A DNA stretch of 32,763 nucleotides, from NCBI GenBank assembly GCA_002497905.1, contig DAFJ01000078.1, positions 1-32,763 on the forward strand, read 5' to 3'. Under the pieces are notes generated by a model. The model worked only from the letters and a program-made list of their open reading frames with translations, ran no database searches and had not been told where the DNA came from. Source of the stretch: Euryarchaeota archaeon UBA251. GTDB taxonomy: Archaea; Thermoplasmatota; Poseidoniia; Poseidoniales; Thalassarchaeaceae. This document shows positions 16,841 to 24,417 of this stretch, piece after piece. Position numbers and translations under genes: made by a program. Every line of letters starts with the position of its first letter. Positions within the stretch are counted from its first letter, which is position 1.

Positions 16841-18394
16841 ATGACGCAACAGGATTGGATGAAGGATGCCCCGCATCCTATCCAAAGCGTCCTCGTTGCG
16901 AATCGAGGTGAGATCGCCTGCCGAGTATTACGTGCCTGTAACGAGATGGGATTGGAAAGTATCGCAATCAGATCTGATGCAGATTATGGTGCGTTACATA
17001 CTGAAGTTGCAGATAGCGTAGTACATTTGGAGGGCGAAACCCTCGCTGATACCTATCTCAATATTGATGCCATCCTCGCCGCCGCTCGTTCAAGTGGAGC
17101 AGATGCTATCCATCCGGGTTATGGCTTTCTCTCGGAACGTGCAGCCTTTGCTCGTGCCGTACAAGAAGCTGGCCTCATCTGGATTGGTCCTCCTGCTGAA
17201 GCAATCGAATCCATGGGAGATAAGGTGACTGCGCGTCGACGGATGATGGATGCAGGAGTTCCAGTAATTCCAGGTCAGGAGATTATTGATTCAGATGATG
17301 AAGACCGTCTTATTGATGCACTCGTGGCGGCAGCCACGGAAGTCGACTATCCTCTCCTTCTGAAAGCGAGTGCAGGGGGAGGAGGAAAGGGGATGCGTGC
17401 AGTTCACGAACCGAAGTACCTCCAGCAAGAGTTTCTTGCTGCTCGAAGAGAAGCACAGACTGCTTTTGGTGATGGGACGGTATATATCGAACGTCTATTG
17501 GATGGGTCTCGTCATATCGAGGTCCAGATTCTTGCAGATTTACATGGTTCTACAGTTCATCTTTTTGAAAGAGAATGTTCGATTCAGAGGCGTCACCAGA
17601 AGGTGGTGGAGGAAGCCCCGTCCCCGGTTCTAGATGAGTCTACGCGGTTAGCAATGGGTGATGCTGCAGTGGCGGCTGCGGCAGCTGTTGATTATGCGGG
17701 TGCAGGGACCGTAGAGTTTCTTCTCGCTCCAAATGGTTCGTTTTATTTCCTTGAGATGAATACCCGTCTTCAGGTCGAACATCCAGTTACGGAATGCATT
17801 ACTGGGGTCGATTTAGTTGAACAACAGATTCGTGTTGCTTCAGGCCTCCCACTGCCTTTTACTCAAGAAGATCTCACTATCCGCGGCCATGCAATTGAAG
17901 TTCGGATTTATGCTGAAGATCCGTCTCAAGGATTCCTACCTGCAACTGGCCCCTTGGCAGTGTTCAGACCACCTGAGGGCCCAGGTATCCGCCTAGATAC
18001 GGGAGTCAGAGAGGGTGATGTGGCTCGTATCGATTTCGATCCTATGCTCGCGAAACTAATCGTTCACGGTTCGGATCGTGATCATGCAACCCGTCGCATG
18101 AAGAGTGCCTTGTCCGAATTTGTCATCCTTGGTGCGACTACGAATATTGGTTTTCTCTCCGATGTTATCGCCCATCCGGCATATCGTGCAGGAGAAACTG
18201 ATACTGGTTTCATACAACGTCATTATCCCAAGGATTGGGTTGCACCTGCGCCATCCGATGTTCTCTTGTTGATAGCTGCCGCCTCTGAGCATCTCGGTAT
18301 TCACAGGAAGAGTGTAGGGTTGACAGCGGTAAATGACACAGGTCGAACGACACCAAATGATCCATTCCAACGTCTAGATCGGAGGTACCCTTGA
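16841..18394 (+). CDS. Biotin carboxylase subunit of methylcrotonyl-CoA carboxylase
   Basis: An ATP-grasp biotin carboxylase of 517 residues that carboxylates biotin with ATP and bicarbonate. VLVANRGEIACRVLRAC opens the N-terminal domain. SAGGGGKGMR is the ATP-binding glycine loop. ERECSIQRRHQKVVEEAPSP and FLEMNTRLQVEHPVTE supply metal and catalytic residues, and GHAIEVRIYAEDP lies in the C-terminal lobe. The ATG at 16841 follows GGAGTGA by five bases and clears the hydratase stop; a TTG at 16814 would give nine more residues. About 50 residues after the carboxylase core resemble the first helix of the BT domain of fused alpha subunits. The protein then stops at a single TGA, and the same frame continues as the carrier gene, so the fused alpha subunit appears divided here. 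Confidence 0.92.
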   Translation: MTQQDWMKDAPHPIQSVLVANRGEIACRVLRACNEMGLESIAIRSDADYGALHTEVADSVVHLEGETLADTYLNIDAILAAARSSGADAIHPGYGFLSERAAFARAVQEAGLIWIGPPAEAIESMGDKVTARRRMMDAGVPVIPGQEIIDSDDEDRLIDALVAAATEVDYPLLLKASAGGGGKGMRAVHEPKYLQQEFLAARREAQTAFGDGTVYIERLLDGSRHIEVQILADLHGSTVHLFERECSIQRRHQKVVEEAPSPVLDESTRLAMGDAAVAAAAAVDYAGAGTVEFLLAPNGSFYFLEMNTRLQVEHPVTECITGVDLVEQQIRVASGLPLPFTQEDLTIRGHAIEVRIYAEDPSQGFLPATGPLAVFRPPEGPGIRLDTGVREGDVARIDFDPMLAKLIVHGSDRDHATRRMKSALSEFVILGATTNIGFLSDVIAHPAYRAGETDTGFIQRHYPKDWVAPAPSDVLLLIAAASEHLGIHRKSVGLTAVNDTGRTTPNDPFQRLDRRYP

Positions 18395-18400
18395 GGTGAT
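18395..18400 (+). promoter_or_regulatory. Ribosome binding site GGTGAT of the biotin carrier gene
   Basis: GGTGAT directly follows the biotin carboxylase TGA and precedes ATG by three bases. It matches the register seen before the SDR and deaminase genes. It argues that the carrier protein is separately initiated rather than made by stop readthrough. Confidence 0.6.
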
Positions 18401-18403
18401 ATC

Positions 18404-18904
18404 ATGGTTGATTTGAAGATGCAGGATGGCCGAATTGTTTCGGTTAGTGTTGGTGGTGACCCCCTCTCAATTGTCAAGATACTCGAGGATGGAGAACAAA
18501 TCACCCCAATCCCGGGGAATGTGAGAGTCGACTCTCGGCCATCTCGAATCTTAATCGAGAGGGATGGCGTCGAATCCATCGTTCATTGTGCCCGTGTGGG
18601 TGATCGTTGGTGGGTTCATCTTGATGGGTATGTCCATGTGGTCGATGTTATCGAACCTGGCGCAGCGAATGCCTCAGATGCAGATGGTGCATTCACTGCA
18701 CCTATGCCGGGTAAGGTTCTCGATGTCCTTGTTCCTGAGGGTGCAAGGGTCCGAGAAGGACAAGATTTGATGGTTCTTGAGGCAATGAAGATGGAGCATA
18801 GGATTGCAGCAGATCGTGATGGTACTGTCTCCTCAATTTATTTCCAAACTGGTGATCAAGTTGATGCTGGTTCAGTACTCCTTGATTTCGTTGAGGATGA
18901 ATGA
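18404..18904 (+). CDS. Biotin carboxyl carrier protein with partial BT domain
   Basis: A 166-residue protein. Residues about 1-85 look like the beta-barrel part of the BT domain, which docks the carboxylase to the carboxyltransferase in fused methylcrotonyl-CoA carboxylase alpha subunits (VESIVHCARVGDRWWVHLDGYVHVV). After an Ala/Asp linker, FTAPMPGKVLDVLVPEGARV starts the biotinyl domain. VLEAMKMEH carries the biotin-accepting Lys129. It lies in the same frame as the biotin carboxylase, separated only by TGA and three codons. The gene combination says it carries CO2 between the two catalytic subunits of this operon. It ends the plus-strand run; an AT-rich intergenic region follows. Confidence 0.92.
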   Translation: MVDLKMQDGRIVSVSVGGDPLSIVKILEDGEQITPIPGNVRVDSRPSRILIERDGVESIVHCARVGDRWWVHLDGYVHVVDVIEPGAANASDADGAFTAPMPGKVLDVLVPEGARVREGQDLMVLEAMKMEHRIAADRDGTVSSIYFQTGDQVDAGSVLLDFVEDE

Positions 18905-18957
18905 ACCAATTGGGATTCATTTTGAATTGAATCAAATTTTACAATTGATAATTTAAA
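18905..18957. terminator. AT-rich convergent intergenic region, probable bidirectional terminator
   Basis: These 53 bases separate the stops of the carrier and serS genes. They contain a stem GATTCA/TGAATC (18914-18919 with 18928-18933, eight-base loop), the runs TTTT and AAATTTT, and several AATTG units. Archaeal terminators are mainly T-rich tracts, so termination in both directions is plausible. Confidence 0.45.
18935..18954. repeat. Third copy of the CAATTG-centred 20-bp motif
   Basis: AATTTTACAATTGATAATTT matches AATTTNNCAATTGNNAAATT at 15 of 16 fixed positions, though the copy itself is not a perfect palindrome. Another CAATTG is centred 20 bp downstream (18962-18967), at the end of serS. 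Unlike the other copies it is wholly noncoding. Confidence 0.45.
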
Positions 18958-20241
18958 TCACCAATTGCTTTTTTCAATATGATTCTTTCCACCCATATAT
19001 GGACGTAGGACCTCTGGAATAATCACACGTCCATCCTCTTCCTGACCTTGTTCCATGATTGCGACGAGGGCCCGACTCGTTGCTACCGCGGTGGAATTGA
19101 GTGTGTGAACTGACGTGTTACCCTCTGCAGTTCGATATCTCATCTTCAGTCGGTTGGCTTGATAGTCTGTGCAATTGGAGCAAGATACAACTTCCTTGTA
19201 TGCACCTGCACCAGGGAGCCATGCTTCTAGATCGTACTTCTTTGCTGCCACTGTGCCCATGTCTCCTGTACAGATGTCAACTACACGGTAGTGGAGTCCT
19301 AACCCATCCCATAGCTCGATGCAGTTTTGGAGCAATTCTTCATGGTGGTCCCAGGAATCCTCTGGTCGACAGATAACAATCTGCTCGACCTTGGTGAATT
19401 GATGAACACGCCAGATGCCTTTGTCGGATAGTCCGTGAGCCCCAACCTCTCTACGGAAACAGGGACTAACGCCCGCCATCTTAATCGGAAGGAGAGCCGG
19501 TTCGATGATTTCATCCATGAACATCGCCGTTAGAGGATGTTCGCTTGTGGCAATAGCATAGAATCCATCAGGTTGAATTCCATACATGACGGTCTCAAAG
19601 TCAGAGAGATCCGTTACGCCTTCGTAGGCTTCTCGATTCATCATTACAGGTGGTTGGACAAGTGTGAATCCACGATTAACAAGGAAGTCGATGGTATGTT
19701 GCTGAAGTGCCATCTCAAGTCGGGCAAGATCACCTTTCAGGTAGTAGAATCTTGATCCAGCAACCTTTGCGGCTCTACCTAAGTCCACCCATGCGTTCTC
19801 TTCGATGAGATCGTTGTGGACTTTTGGCTCGAATGTGAATTTTGGCATCACACCATGCATGGAGCGTTCGATATTTTTGGTATCGTTATCACCTATTGGG
19901 ACAGACTCATGCATAATATTTGGAATCCTCATTCTCACGCGATCCCGCTCGTTCTCGGCTTCATCTGCTTCGTTTCCAAGACGTTCAATCTCAGCACCTA
20001 TGTCGGCAACTTCGGAGAGAATTCGCTCAGCTTCTTCCTTATTGCCTGATTTCTTTGCTGCTGCAATACTTCGGGCAGATTCATTGCGCTTCTTTCGAAG
20101 TTTATCTGCTTGGTATCGAAGATCTTTCCAACGAGTGTCCAAAGCGATTACTTGGTCAATCATATCGTGAGGTAAACCTCTACGATCATGGTCTGCCCGA
20201 ATCACCTCCGGAGAATCTCGAAAGAGGCGCATCTCAAGCAT
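18958..20241 (-). CDS. serS: Seryl-tRNA synthetase
   Basis: A class II aminoacyl-tRNA synthetase of 427 residues that charges tRNA-Ser. An N-terminal antiparallel coiled-coil arm (about residues 35-105, rich in Lys, Arg and Glu) binds the long variable arm of tRNA-Ser. VSPCFRREVGAHGLSDKGIWRVHQFTKVE is motif 2 with the ATP-contacting arginine. LNSTAVATSRALVAIMEQGQ continuing to VIIPEVLRPYM is motif 3. It is the common (bacterial/eukaryal-like) type, not the rare methanogen type with an N-terminal zinc-linked domain. ATG codons at 20241 and 20232 are both possible starts. It lies 45 bases downstream of the presenilin-type protease on the same strand. Confidence 0.96.
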   Translation of the reverse strand: MLEMRLFRDSPEVIRADHDRRGLPHDMIDQVIALDTRWKDLRYQADKLRKKRNESARSIAAAKKSGNKEEAERILSEVADIGAEIERLGNEADEAENERDRVRMRIPNIMHESVPIGDNDTKNIERSMHGVMPKFTFEPKVHNDLIEENAWVDLGRAAKVAGSRFYYLKGDLARLEMALQQHTIDFLVNRGFTLVQPPVMMNREAYEGVTDLSDFETVMYGIQPDGFYAIATSEHPLTAMFMDEIIEPALLPIKMAGVSPCFRREVGAHGLSDKGIWRVHQFTKVEQIVICRPEDSWDHHEELLQNCIELWDGLGLHYRVVDICTGDMGTVAAKKYDLEAWLPGAGAYKEVVSCSNCTDYQANRLKMRYRTAEGNTSVHTLNSTAVATSRALVAIMEQGQEEDGRVIIPEVLRPYMGGKNHIEKSNW

Positions 20242-20286
20242 AGGAACACATCGAGGAGGGGGCTCTTCGCTTCAACGGTTCCTCTC

Positions 20287-22440
20287 CTAGAAGAGAGTGA
20301 TGTTGAATGCGAGAGCGCTGGGGCCGATGAACAGTAGCGCAGATATCAGATAACCGAGGATTGAACCACCATTTAGCAATGGGAGACCAGCCTGTGGCTT
20401 TCCTCGAGCAACTTTTGTCATGAGCACCATATATCCACACAGCCCTCCGATTAGAGTTCCGAATGCCACCATAGTTGGTCCAGACCATATCCCAAATCCT
20501 GCACCGCCACTGAGAAATGTCATGGATGAAATTACGAGGATTCCAGGGAATATAACGTCACCAAGACCCATGAACATGGCATCAGCACTCTTCTTTTTGC
20601 GAACCGGCTTGGGTGGAGTGTTAGTTGATATTGGTTCAACGGATTCAGATGGTAACTCAACATGTGCTTCCACTTCCCGGTCCGTCATTACTTGATCTCC
20701 TTCATCTAGGAATGAGTAATCCTTGTCTTTCGGAGCAACGAGAAGTATCGGTAGTTTCAGATCAATCATTGTGTCCGCTAACGTTAGCATGTGTTTGCTA
20801 CCATTGACAGCCCAGTGGTCATAGACGGCCATACCAATCATGAAGATGATAACAAGCCATGGAACGAACGATACTCCTAGCATCACGCTGACGCCGGCGC
20901 CTACGAGAATTCCGGCAGTATTGACCACGTACCATTCAGGCCTAATGATGAGAGCAAGCATCAACAATGTCGCAATCACGATACCAACTATATCCGCATA
21001 TTGAACACCAACTCCTCCAACCTCAAATGGAGATCTTTCCGGTATCACGAAATCCGCTCGCACCCAAGGAGAGGATTGGTTGTGAAGTTCAGTGTCCACC
21101 AATAGTATTCCATCCATGAGAATATCGTGATTCGGACTGTCTCGATGGATTAGTGCCATGGTTACATGCCCATCGCCTTCGATAGTTGTGCCTCTAGACC
21201 TATCAACCATTGAACTACCCATGAATATACTCAGATCATTCCCGTCGACAACCCAGAGGTCGTTCGAACCACCATTACAGCAGTCGGCTAGCATAAGTCC
21301 GCGAATTGGCCCCTCAAAAGCCTCGTTGAGATTGATGTTAGGATTATCCGTCACGCTACCATTTGAATGTACGAGAAGTGCATCTACGGAACCGTCAGGG
21401 TGGCCAAGGAACAGGCTGAATGATTCTGCTGTATCATTGATCGCTTTACCAGGTGTGTTTCCGTAGGCAACAGCTGAGAATATCCCTCCCCCGGGCAGCG
21501 TCATGTTCCATGTCGTGGGGATTTCACTCGGTTCAAATCCGGACTCAGAACGTTCAGCAGGAATCTCGATTACACCAGCCCAACTCTCGCATACAATCAG
21601 CAGATGTGATGAGCCAATATGTTCAATCCGCAGGATTGTGTTCGGATTGAACCCATCTGGCATCACCCACATCCAGTTAAGATCTAGTGGTGTATCGACT
21701 TCCTCGATGGGCTTGAACGGGTCAATCTTGAGAATACGTTGGCGAACGATATGCCATGCCTCTCCATTTGCATCAACAAAGCCTACAGTACAATCGTCTG
21801 CATACGTTTCTAGTATGTTGCCGGTGTCAGAATCGACTCTTTTCCATGAGGTATCGTCACAAATCACATAGGATCCATGACTCGCAACAATTGTGGGATC
21901 TCGTGATGTGGAGGGTTCACCTGTTTGATTTTCGATGTCAAAGATCCATCGGATGTTTCCTCCAGCAAGGGCTTCCATGCCTCCATCAACATTTTCGACG
22001 GACATTATTGCAGTTCCATTTGTTAGGACTAACTCATTGGATGTAGACAATCCTGGAATCATCGTGGCGTTGGAACCAGCTTCGGTGGACTCCATTGTGG
22101 GGTCATCGATTGGTATCATGAGGTGGGCCATCGGTACCACTGAATAGGTTAGAGCGATCCAGAGCACTAGTAGGATACCAACTTGGATGAATTTCTGCAA
22201 ATTTTTCTTTGCTAACCAAATGATAGCGAAAGTGAAGACGAGTATGAATACACCCTCAAGGAGAATAAATCCGGCTTTGGTCTCAGAACCAGGTCCGAAA
22301 GCACGTGCCGCATCGTGATTGTAGAAGGGCTGGATTAACGCAGCTAATCCGATTGTGGTCACGAACATTGTAGCCATGCCAATCATCGATACCCACTGGC
22401 CTTCCATAGCTTCAGAGAGGGAGGGTTCCTTGGGCGCCAT
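20287..22440 (-). CDS. Presenilin/signal peptide peptidase-type intramembrane aspartyl protease with large inserted ectodomain
   Basis: A membrane protease with nine predicted helices, of the archaeal presenilin/SPP (DUF1119/SPP_2) kind, which cuts transmembrane segments inside the bilayer. Catalytic Asp541 is in AVYDHW, and Asp628 is in the GLGD motif (MFMGLGDVIFPG). The PAL-like element reads GLPLLNGG (Pro687). Between helices 3 and 4 lies an insertion of about 350 residues. It contains at least seven Asn-X-Ser/Thr sequons (NAT, NGT, NQT, NMT, NDT, NGS, NQS), four to five cysteines and repeated strand-rich segments like a beta-propeller, so it probably faces outside. I chose the ATG at 22440 because a TATA-like box sits about 30 bases upstream; a longer frame reaching 22611 would overlap folC. 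The family is firm; the propeller is inferred. Confidence 0.85.
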   Translation of the reverse strand: MAPKEPSLSEAMEGQWVSMIGMATMFVTTIGLAALIQPFYNHDAARAFGPGSETKAGFILLEGVFILVFTFAIIWLAKKNLQKFIQVGILLVLWIALTYSVVPMAHLMIPIDDPTMESTEAGSNATMIPGLSTSNELVLTNGTAIMSVENVDGGMEALAGGNIRWIFDIENQTGEPSTSRDPTIVASHGSYVICDDTSWKRVDSDTGNILETYADDCTVGFVDANGEAWHIVRQRILKIDPFKPIEEVDTPLDLNWMWVMPDGFNPNTILRIEHIGSSHLLIVCESWAGVIEIPAERSESGFEPSEIPTTWNMTLPGGGIFSAVAYGNTPGKAINDTAESFSLFLGHPDGSVDALLVHSNGSVTDNPNINLNEAFEGPIRGLMLADCCNGGSNDLWVVDGNDLSIFMGSSMVDRSRGTTIEGDGHVTMALIHRDSPNHDILMDGILLVDTELHNQSSPWVRADFVIPERSPFEVGGVGVQYADIVGIVIATLLMLALIIRPEWYVVNTAGILVGAGVSVMLGVSFVPWLVIIFMIGMAVYDHWAVNGSKHMLTLADTMIDLKLPILLVAPKDKDYSFLDEGDQVMTDREVEAHVELPSESVEPISTNTPPKPVRKKKSADAMFMGLGDVIFPGILVISSMTFLSGGAGFGIWSGPTMVAFGTLIGGLCGYMVLMTKVARGKPQAGLPLLNGGSILGYLISALLFIGPSALAFNITLF

Positions 22441-22465
22441 GTTGTAGGGAAGTTGAAATCGCATT

Positions 22466-22478
22466 TCAGTATATGTAC
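22466..22478. promoter_or_regulatory. Shared TATA-like element between the protease and folC
   Basis: The only spacer between these divergent genes holds TATATGTA (22470-22477), which reads TACATATA on the other strand. On the minus strand it would place transcription start within about five bases of the protease ATG at 22440. On the plus strand it would place it near 22498, which fits folC only if translation starts at the in-frame ATG at 22520. Confidence 0.4.
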
Positions 22479-22483
22479 CCCTG

Positions 22484-23914
22484 ATGGACGAACAAGGCCC
22501 GAAATCGCCTGTGGCTGAAATGCCGATTAGGGATTGGTTGGAAGATCGACGTCGCATTGGAATGCAGCCTGGCCTTGAAGCTACGATGACGATGCTTGCT
22601 CGCCTTGACATGCCTCAGATGCATTTTCCCTGTGTACACATCGCAGGTTCAAACGGAAAAGGGACTACAGCTAGCCATCTTGCCAATGCCTTGACTCTAG
22701 GCGGTAATATGGTCGGACTGTTTACCTCTCCTCATCTATGCCATGTCGAGGAAAGAATTCGAGTTGATGGCAAACTTATCGATCCAAAGCAGTTGGATAA
22801 GGCGCTTCATGCTATACGTACTCTTGCAACAAAGGCCCCTGCCATCGAAATATCATATTTTGAGACATTGTTCCTAGCAGCGATGATTGTATTTCGTTCT
22901 GTAGGTGTAGACCGAGCAGTGATTGAAACTGGTTTGGGCGGGCGACTTGATGCAACGCGTGCATGTATTGCTGATCTTACTATTTTGACAGATATATCTC
23001 GCGAGCATCGTTCAATACTTGGAAATTCTTTGAAGGAGATTGCCAGAGAAAAGGCAGCTATTGCCAGACCGGGATCACCGATGCTTGCACGTTGGCCCTA
23101 TGATCGAGGTGTTCGAAAAGAAATCGAGGAGGCATGTAGCAACTCCCCAGGGTTCTGGTTTAGGGGAGATCGCATGGAGCTTTATTCGTTTGAAGATTCA
23201 GATAAAGCCGTCCGTAAATTAAGTGAAGGTGATGGAATTCTAATTCCTCGGGGTTTCTTTGACGGCGGTATGCCCATGCTATACGACAATGCCATGCTTG
23301 CTCAATGGGCAGCGGTTCTTTTGGGTGGCAATCCGCCTCTTGCTTCAACAGTGGTAGAGTGTACGATGTGGCCTGGAAGGATGCAAGAGTTTGATGGCCC
23401 TTATGACATCGGATTTTTACTCGATTGTGCTCACAATCCGAGTGGTTTGACTCGACTCAAAGAGGAGTTAATTCTCCGACGTGAAAGAGAGGAAGCCTCA
23501 GGTCGGTACTTTTGTCCGGATGCCATAATCTTTGGAGCCACTCAGCAGGATGATCTCGATGCATTCCTACATCCTTTGATAGAAGTCATAGTTGCAATGA
23601 ATGATCCTATGCTTGTCCTCACCGAGCCCACCGATGGACGAACACCTGCAATCTCTGCTGATAATCTACTGGAGCGTATTAGAGAGCATCACCCTAGTGC
23701 TAGGGTGCAGGTACGGCCCAATGTAAGGGTGGCTCTCGACGTAGCGATAGAAGAGGCGAGGTCAGGTGCATCGAATAGTGTCCTCGATAGTGTGACGGGA
23801 ACAATCTGGTCGTTCGGTAGCCTATACCTAATCGGTGATCTTCTTCGCCTACTCGGTAAGGCTGGTTTTGATGATCTCCAGAGTCTGGTTTCATCCCCTT
23901 TCCTCGATGAATAA
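22484..23914 (+). CDS. folC: Folylpolyglutamate/dihydrofolate synthase (Mur ligase family)
   Basis: An ATP-dependent ligase of 476 residues that adds glutamate to (dihydro)folates or related pterins. HIAGSNGKGTTASHL (residues 52-66) is the P-loop of the FolC branch of Mur ligases. GLFTSPHLCHVEERIRVDG is the conserved folate/omega-loop region, ETGLGGRLDATRA the Mg2+ site region, and LLDCAHNPSGL the DxAHNP motif that begins the C-terminal domain. The ATG at 22520 (MPIRDWLEDRRRIGMQPGL) is a credible alternative start because family proteins usually begin close to that element, and the only TATA-like box nearby would start transcripts around 22498. Archaea without classical folate can use FolC-like enzymes for other pterins, so the exact substrate is open. 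Confidence 0.93.
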   Translation: MDEQGPKSPVAEMPIRDWLEDRRRIGMQPGLEATMTMLARLDMPQMHFPCVHIAGSNGKGTTASHLANALTLGGNMVGLFTSPHLCHVEERIRVDGKLIDPKQLDKALHAIRTLATKAPAIEISYFETLFLAAMIVFRSVGVDRAVIETGLGGRLDATRACIADLTILTDISREHRSILGNSLKEIAREKAAIARPGSPMLARWPYDRGVRKEIEEACSNSPGFWFRGDRMELYSFEDSDKAVRKLSEGDGILIPRGFFDGGMPMLYDNAMLAQWAAVLLGGNPPLASTVVECTMWPGRMQEFDGPYDIGFLLDCAHNPSGLTRLKEELILRREREEASGRYFCPDAIIFGATQQDDLDAFLHPLIEVIVAMNDPMLVLTEPTDGRTPAISADNLLERIREHHPSARVQVRPNVRVALDVAIEEARSGASNSVLDSVTGTIWSFGSLYLIGDLLRLLGKAGFDDLQSLVSSPFLDE

Positions 23915-23955
23915 CCAACAAAGCAACCATAGGTCAGAGGCTTCCACAACAGGAC

Positions 23956-23961
23956 GGTGAT
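23956..23961 (+). promoter_or_regulatory. Ribosome binding site GGTGAT deciding the GTG start of the deaminase
   Basis: GGTGAT followed by ACC and then GTG reproduces the spacing found before the SDR and biotin carrier genes. It supports GTG at 23965 as a true start, which is important because the next in-frame ATG would remove the zinc-site region. Confidence 0.6.
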
Positions 23962-23964
23962 ACC

Positions 23965-24417
23965 GTGAGTAACAAGTGGGACCTACGTTTTCTCCATCTA
24001 GCGAACCATATCTCCGATTGGAGCAAGGACCCTTCAACGAAGGTTGGTTGTGTCGTCGTGGGTTCAGATCGTGAGATTCGGTCTACTGGATTCAATGGAT
24101 TCCCGAGAGGTATCAAGGATACTTCAGAGCGACTCGATGATCGGGAGCAGAAGTATCCTCTAATCTGTCATGCTGAGGAGAATGCGATTATGCATGCTGC
24201 TCGTGTCGGTGTCTCACTGAAGGGATGTGTTGCCTATGTTACCTGGCCTCCATGCACGCGCTGCGCTCGTTCATTGATTCAAGCTGGAGTCGTAGAGGTT
24301 GTTTTCCCAGAGGATATCGATGTACCTGAGCGATGGGTTGCCGACTTTGACATGTCTATGTCTATGATGAAGGAAGCCGGCCTTGAGGTTCGTTCGGTTT
24401 CCTCAGATGTGGAGTGA
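23965..24417 (+). CDS. Deoxycytidylate (dCMP) deaminase
   Basis: A zinc-dependent cytidine deaminase-fold enzyme of 150 residues, converting dCMP to dUMP for thymidylate synthesis. DPSTKVGCVVVGSDREIRSTGFNGFPRG is the family N-terminus. CHAEENAI supplies His69 (zinc) and Glu71 (proton shuttle), and WPPCTRCA supplies zinc ligands Cys97 and Cys100. Length and motif spacing fit dCMP deaminases, including ComE-like members, rather than RNA or guanine deaminases. It lies 50 bases after folC, and both serve one-carbon and thymidylate metabolism. Its last 15 bases overlap the 3' end of the convergent P-loop kinase gene. Confidence 0.93.
   Translation: MSNKWDLRFLHLANHISDWSKDPSTKVGCVVVGSDREIRSTGFNGFPRGIKDTSERLDDREQKYPLICHAEENAIMHAARVGVSLKGCVAYVTWPPCTRCARSLIQAGVVEVVFPEDIDVPERWVADFDMSMSMMKEAGLEVRSVSSDVE

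Noticed and set aside
18392..18394. Selenocysteine or programmed readthrough at the TGA between biotin carboxylase and carrier
   Set aside because: The codon falls in a linker-like part of the BT domain with no catalytic cysteine expected, and a ribosome binding site with ATG follows directly. Kept only as a minor possibility in the findings.
22441..22611. N-terminal extension of the protease frame (57 residues)
   Set aside because: It would overlap the start of the divergent folC, has no membrane or conserved features, and lies upstream of the only TATA-like box for the gene.
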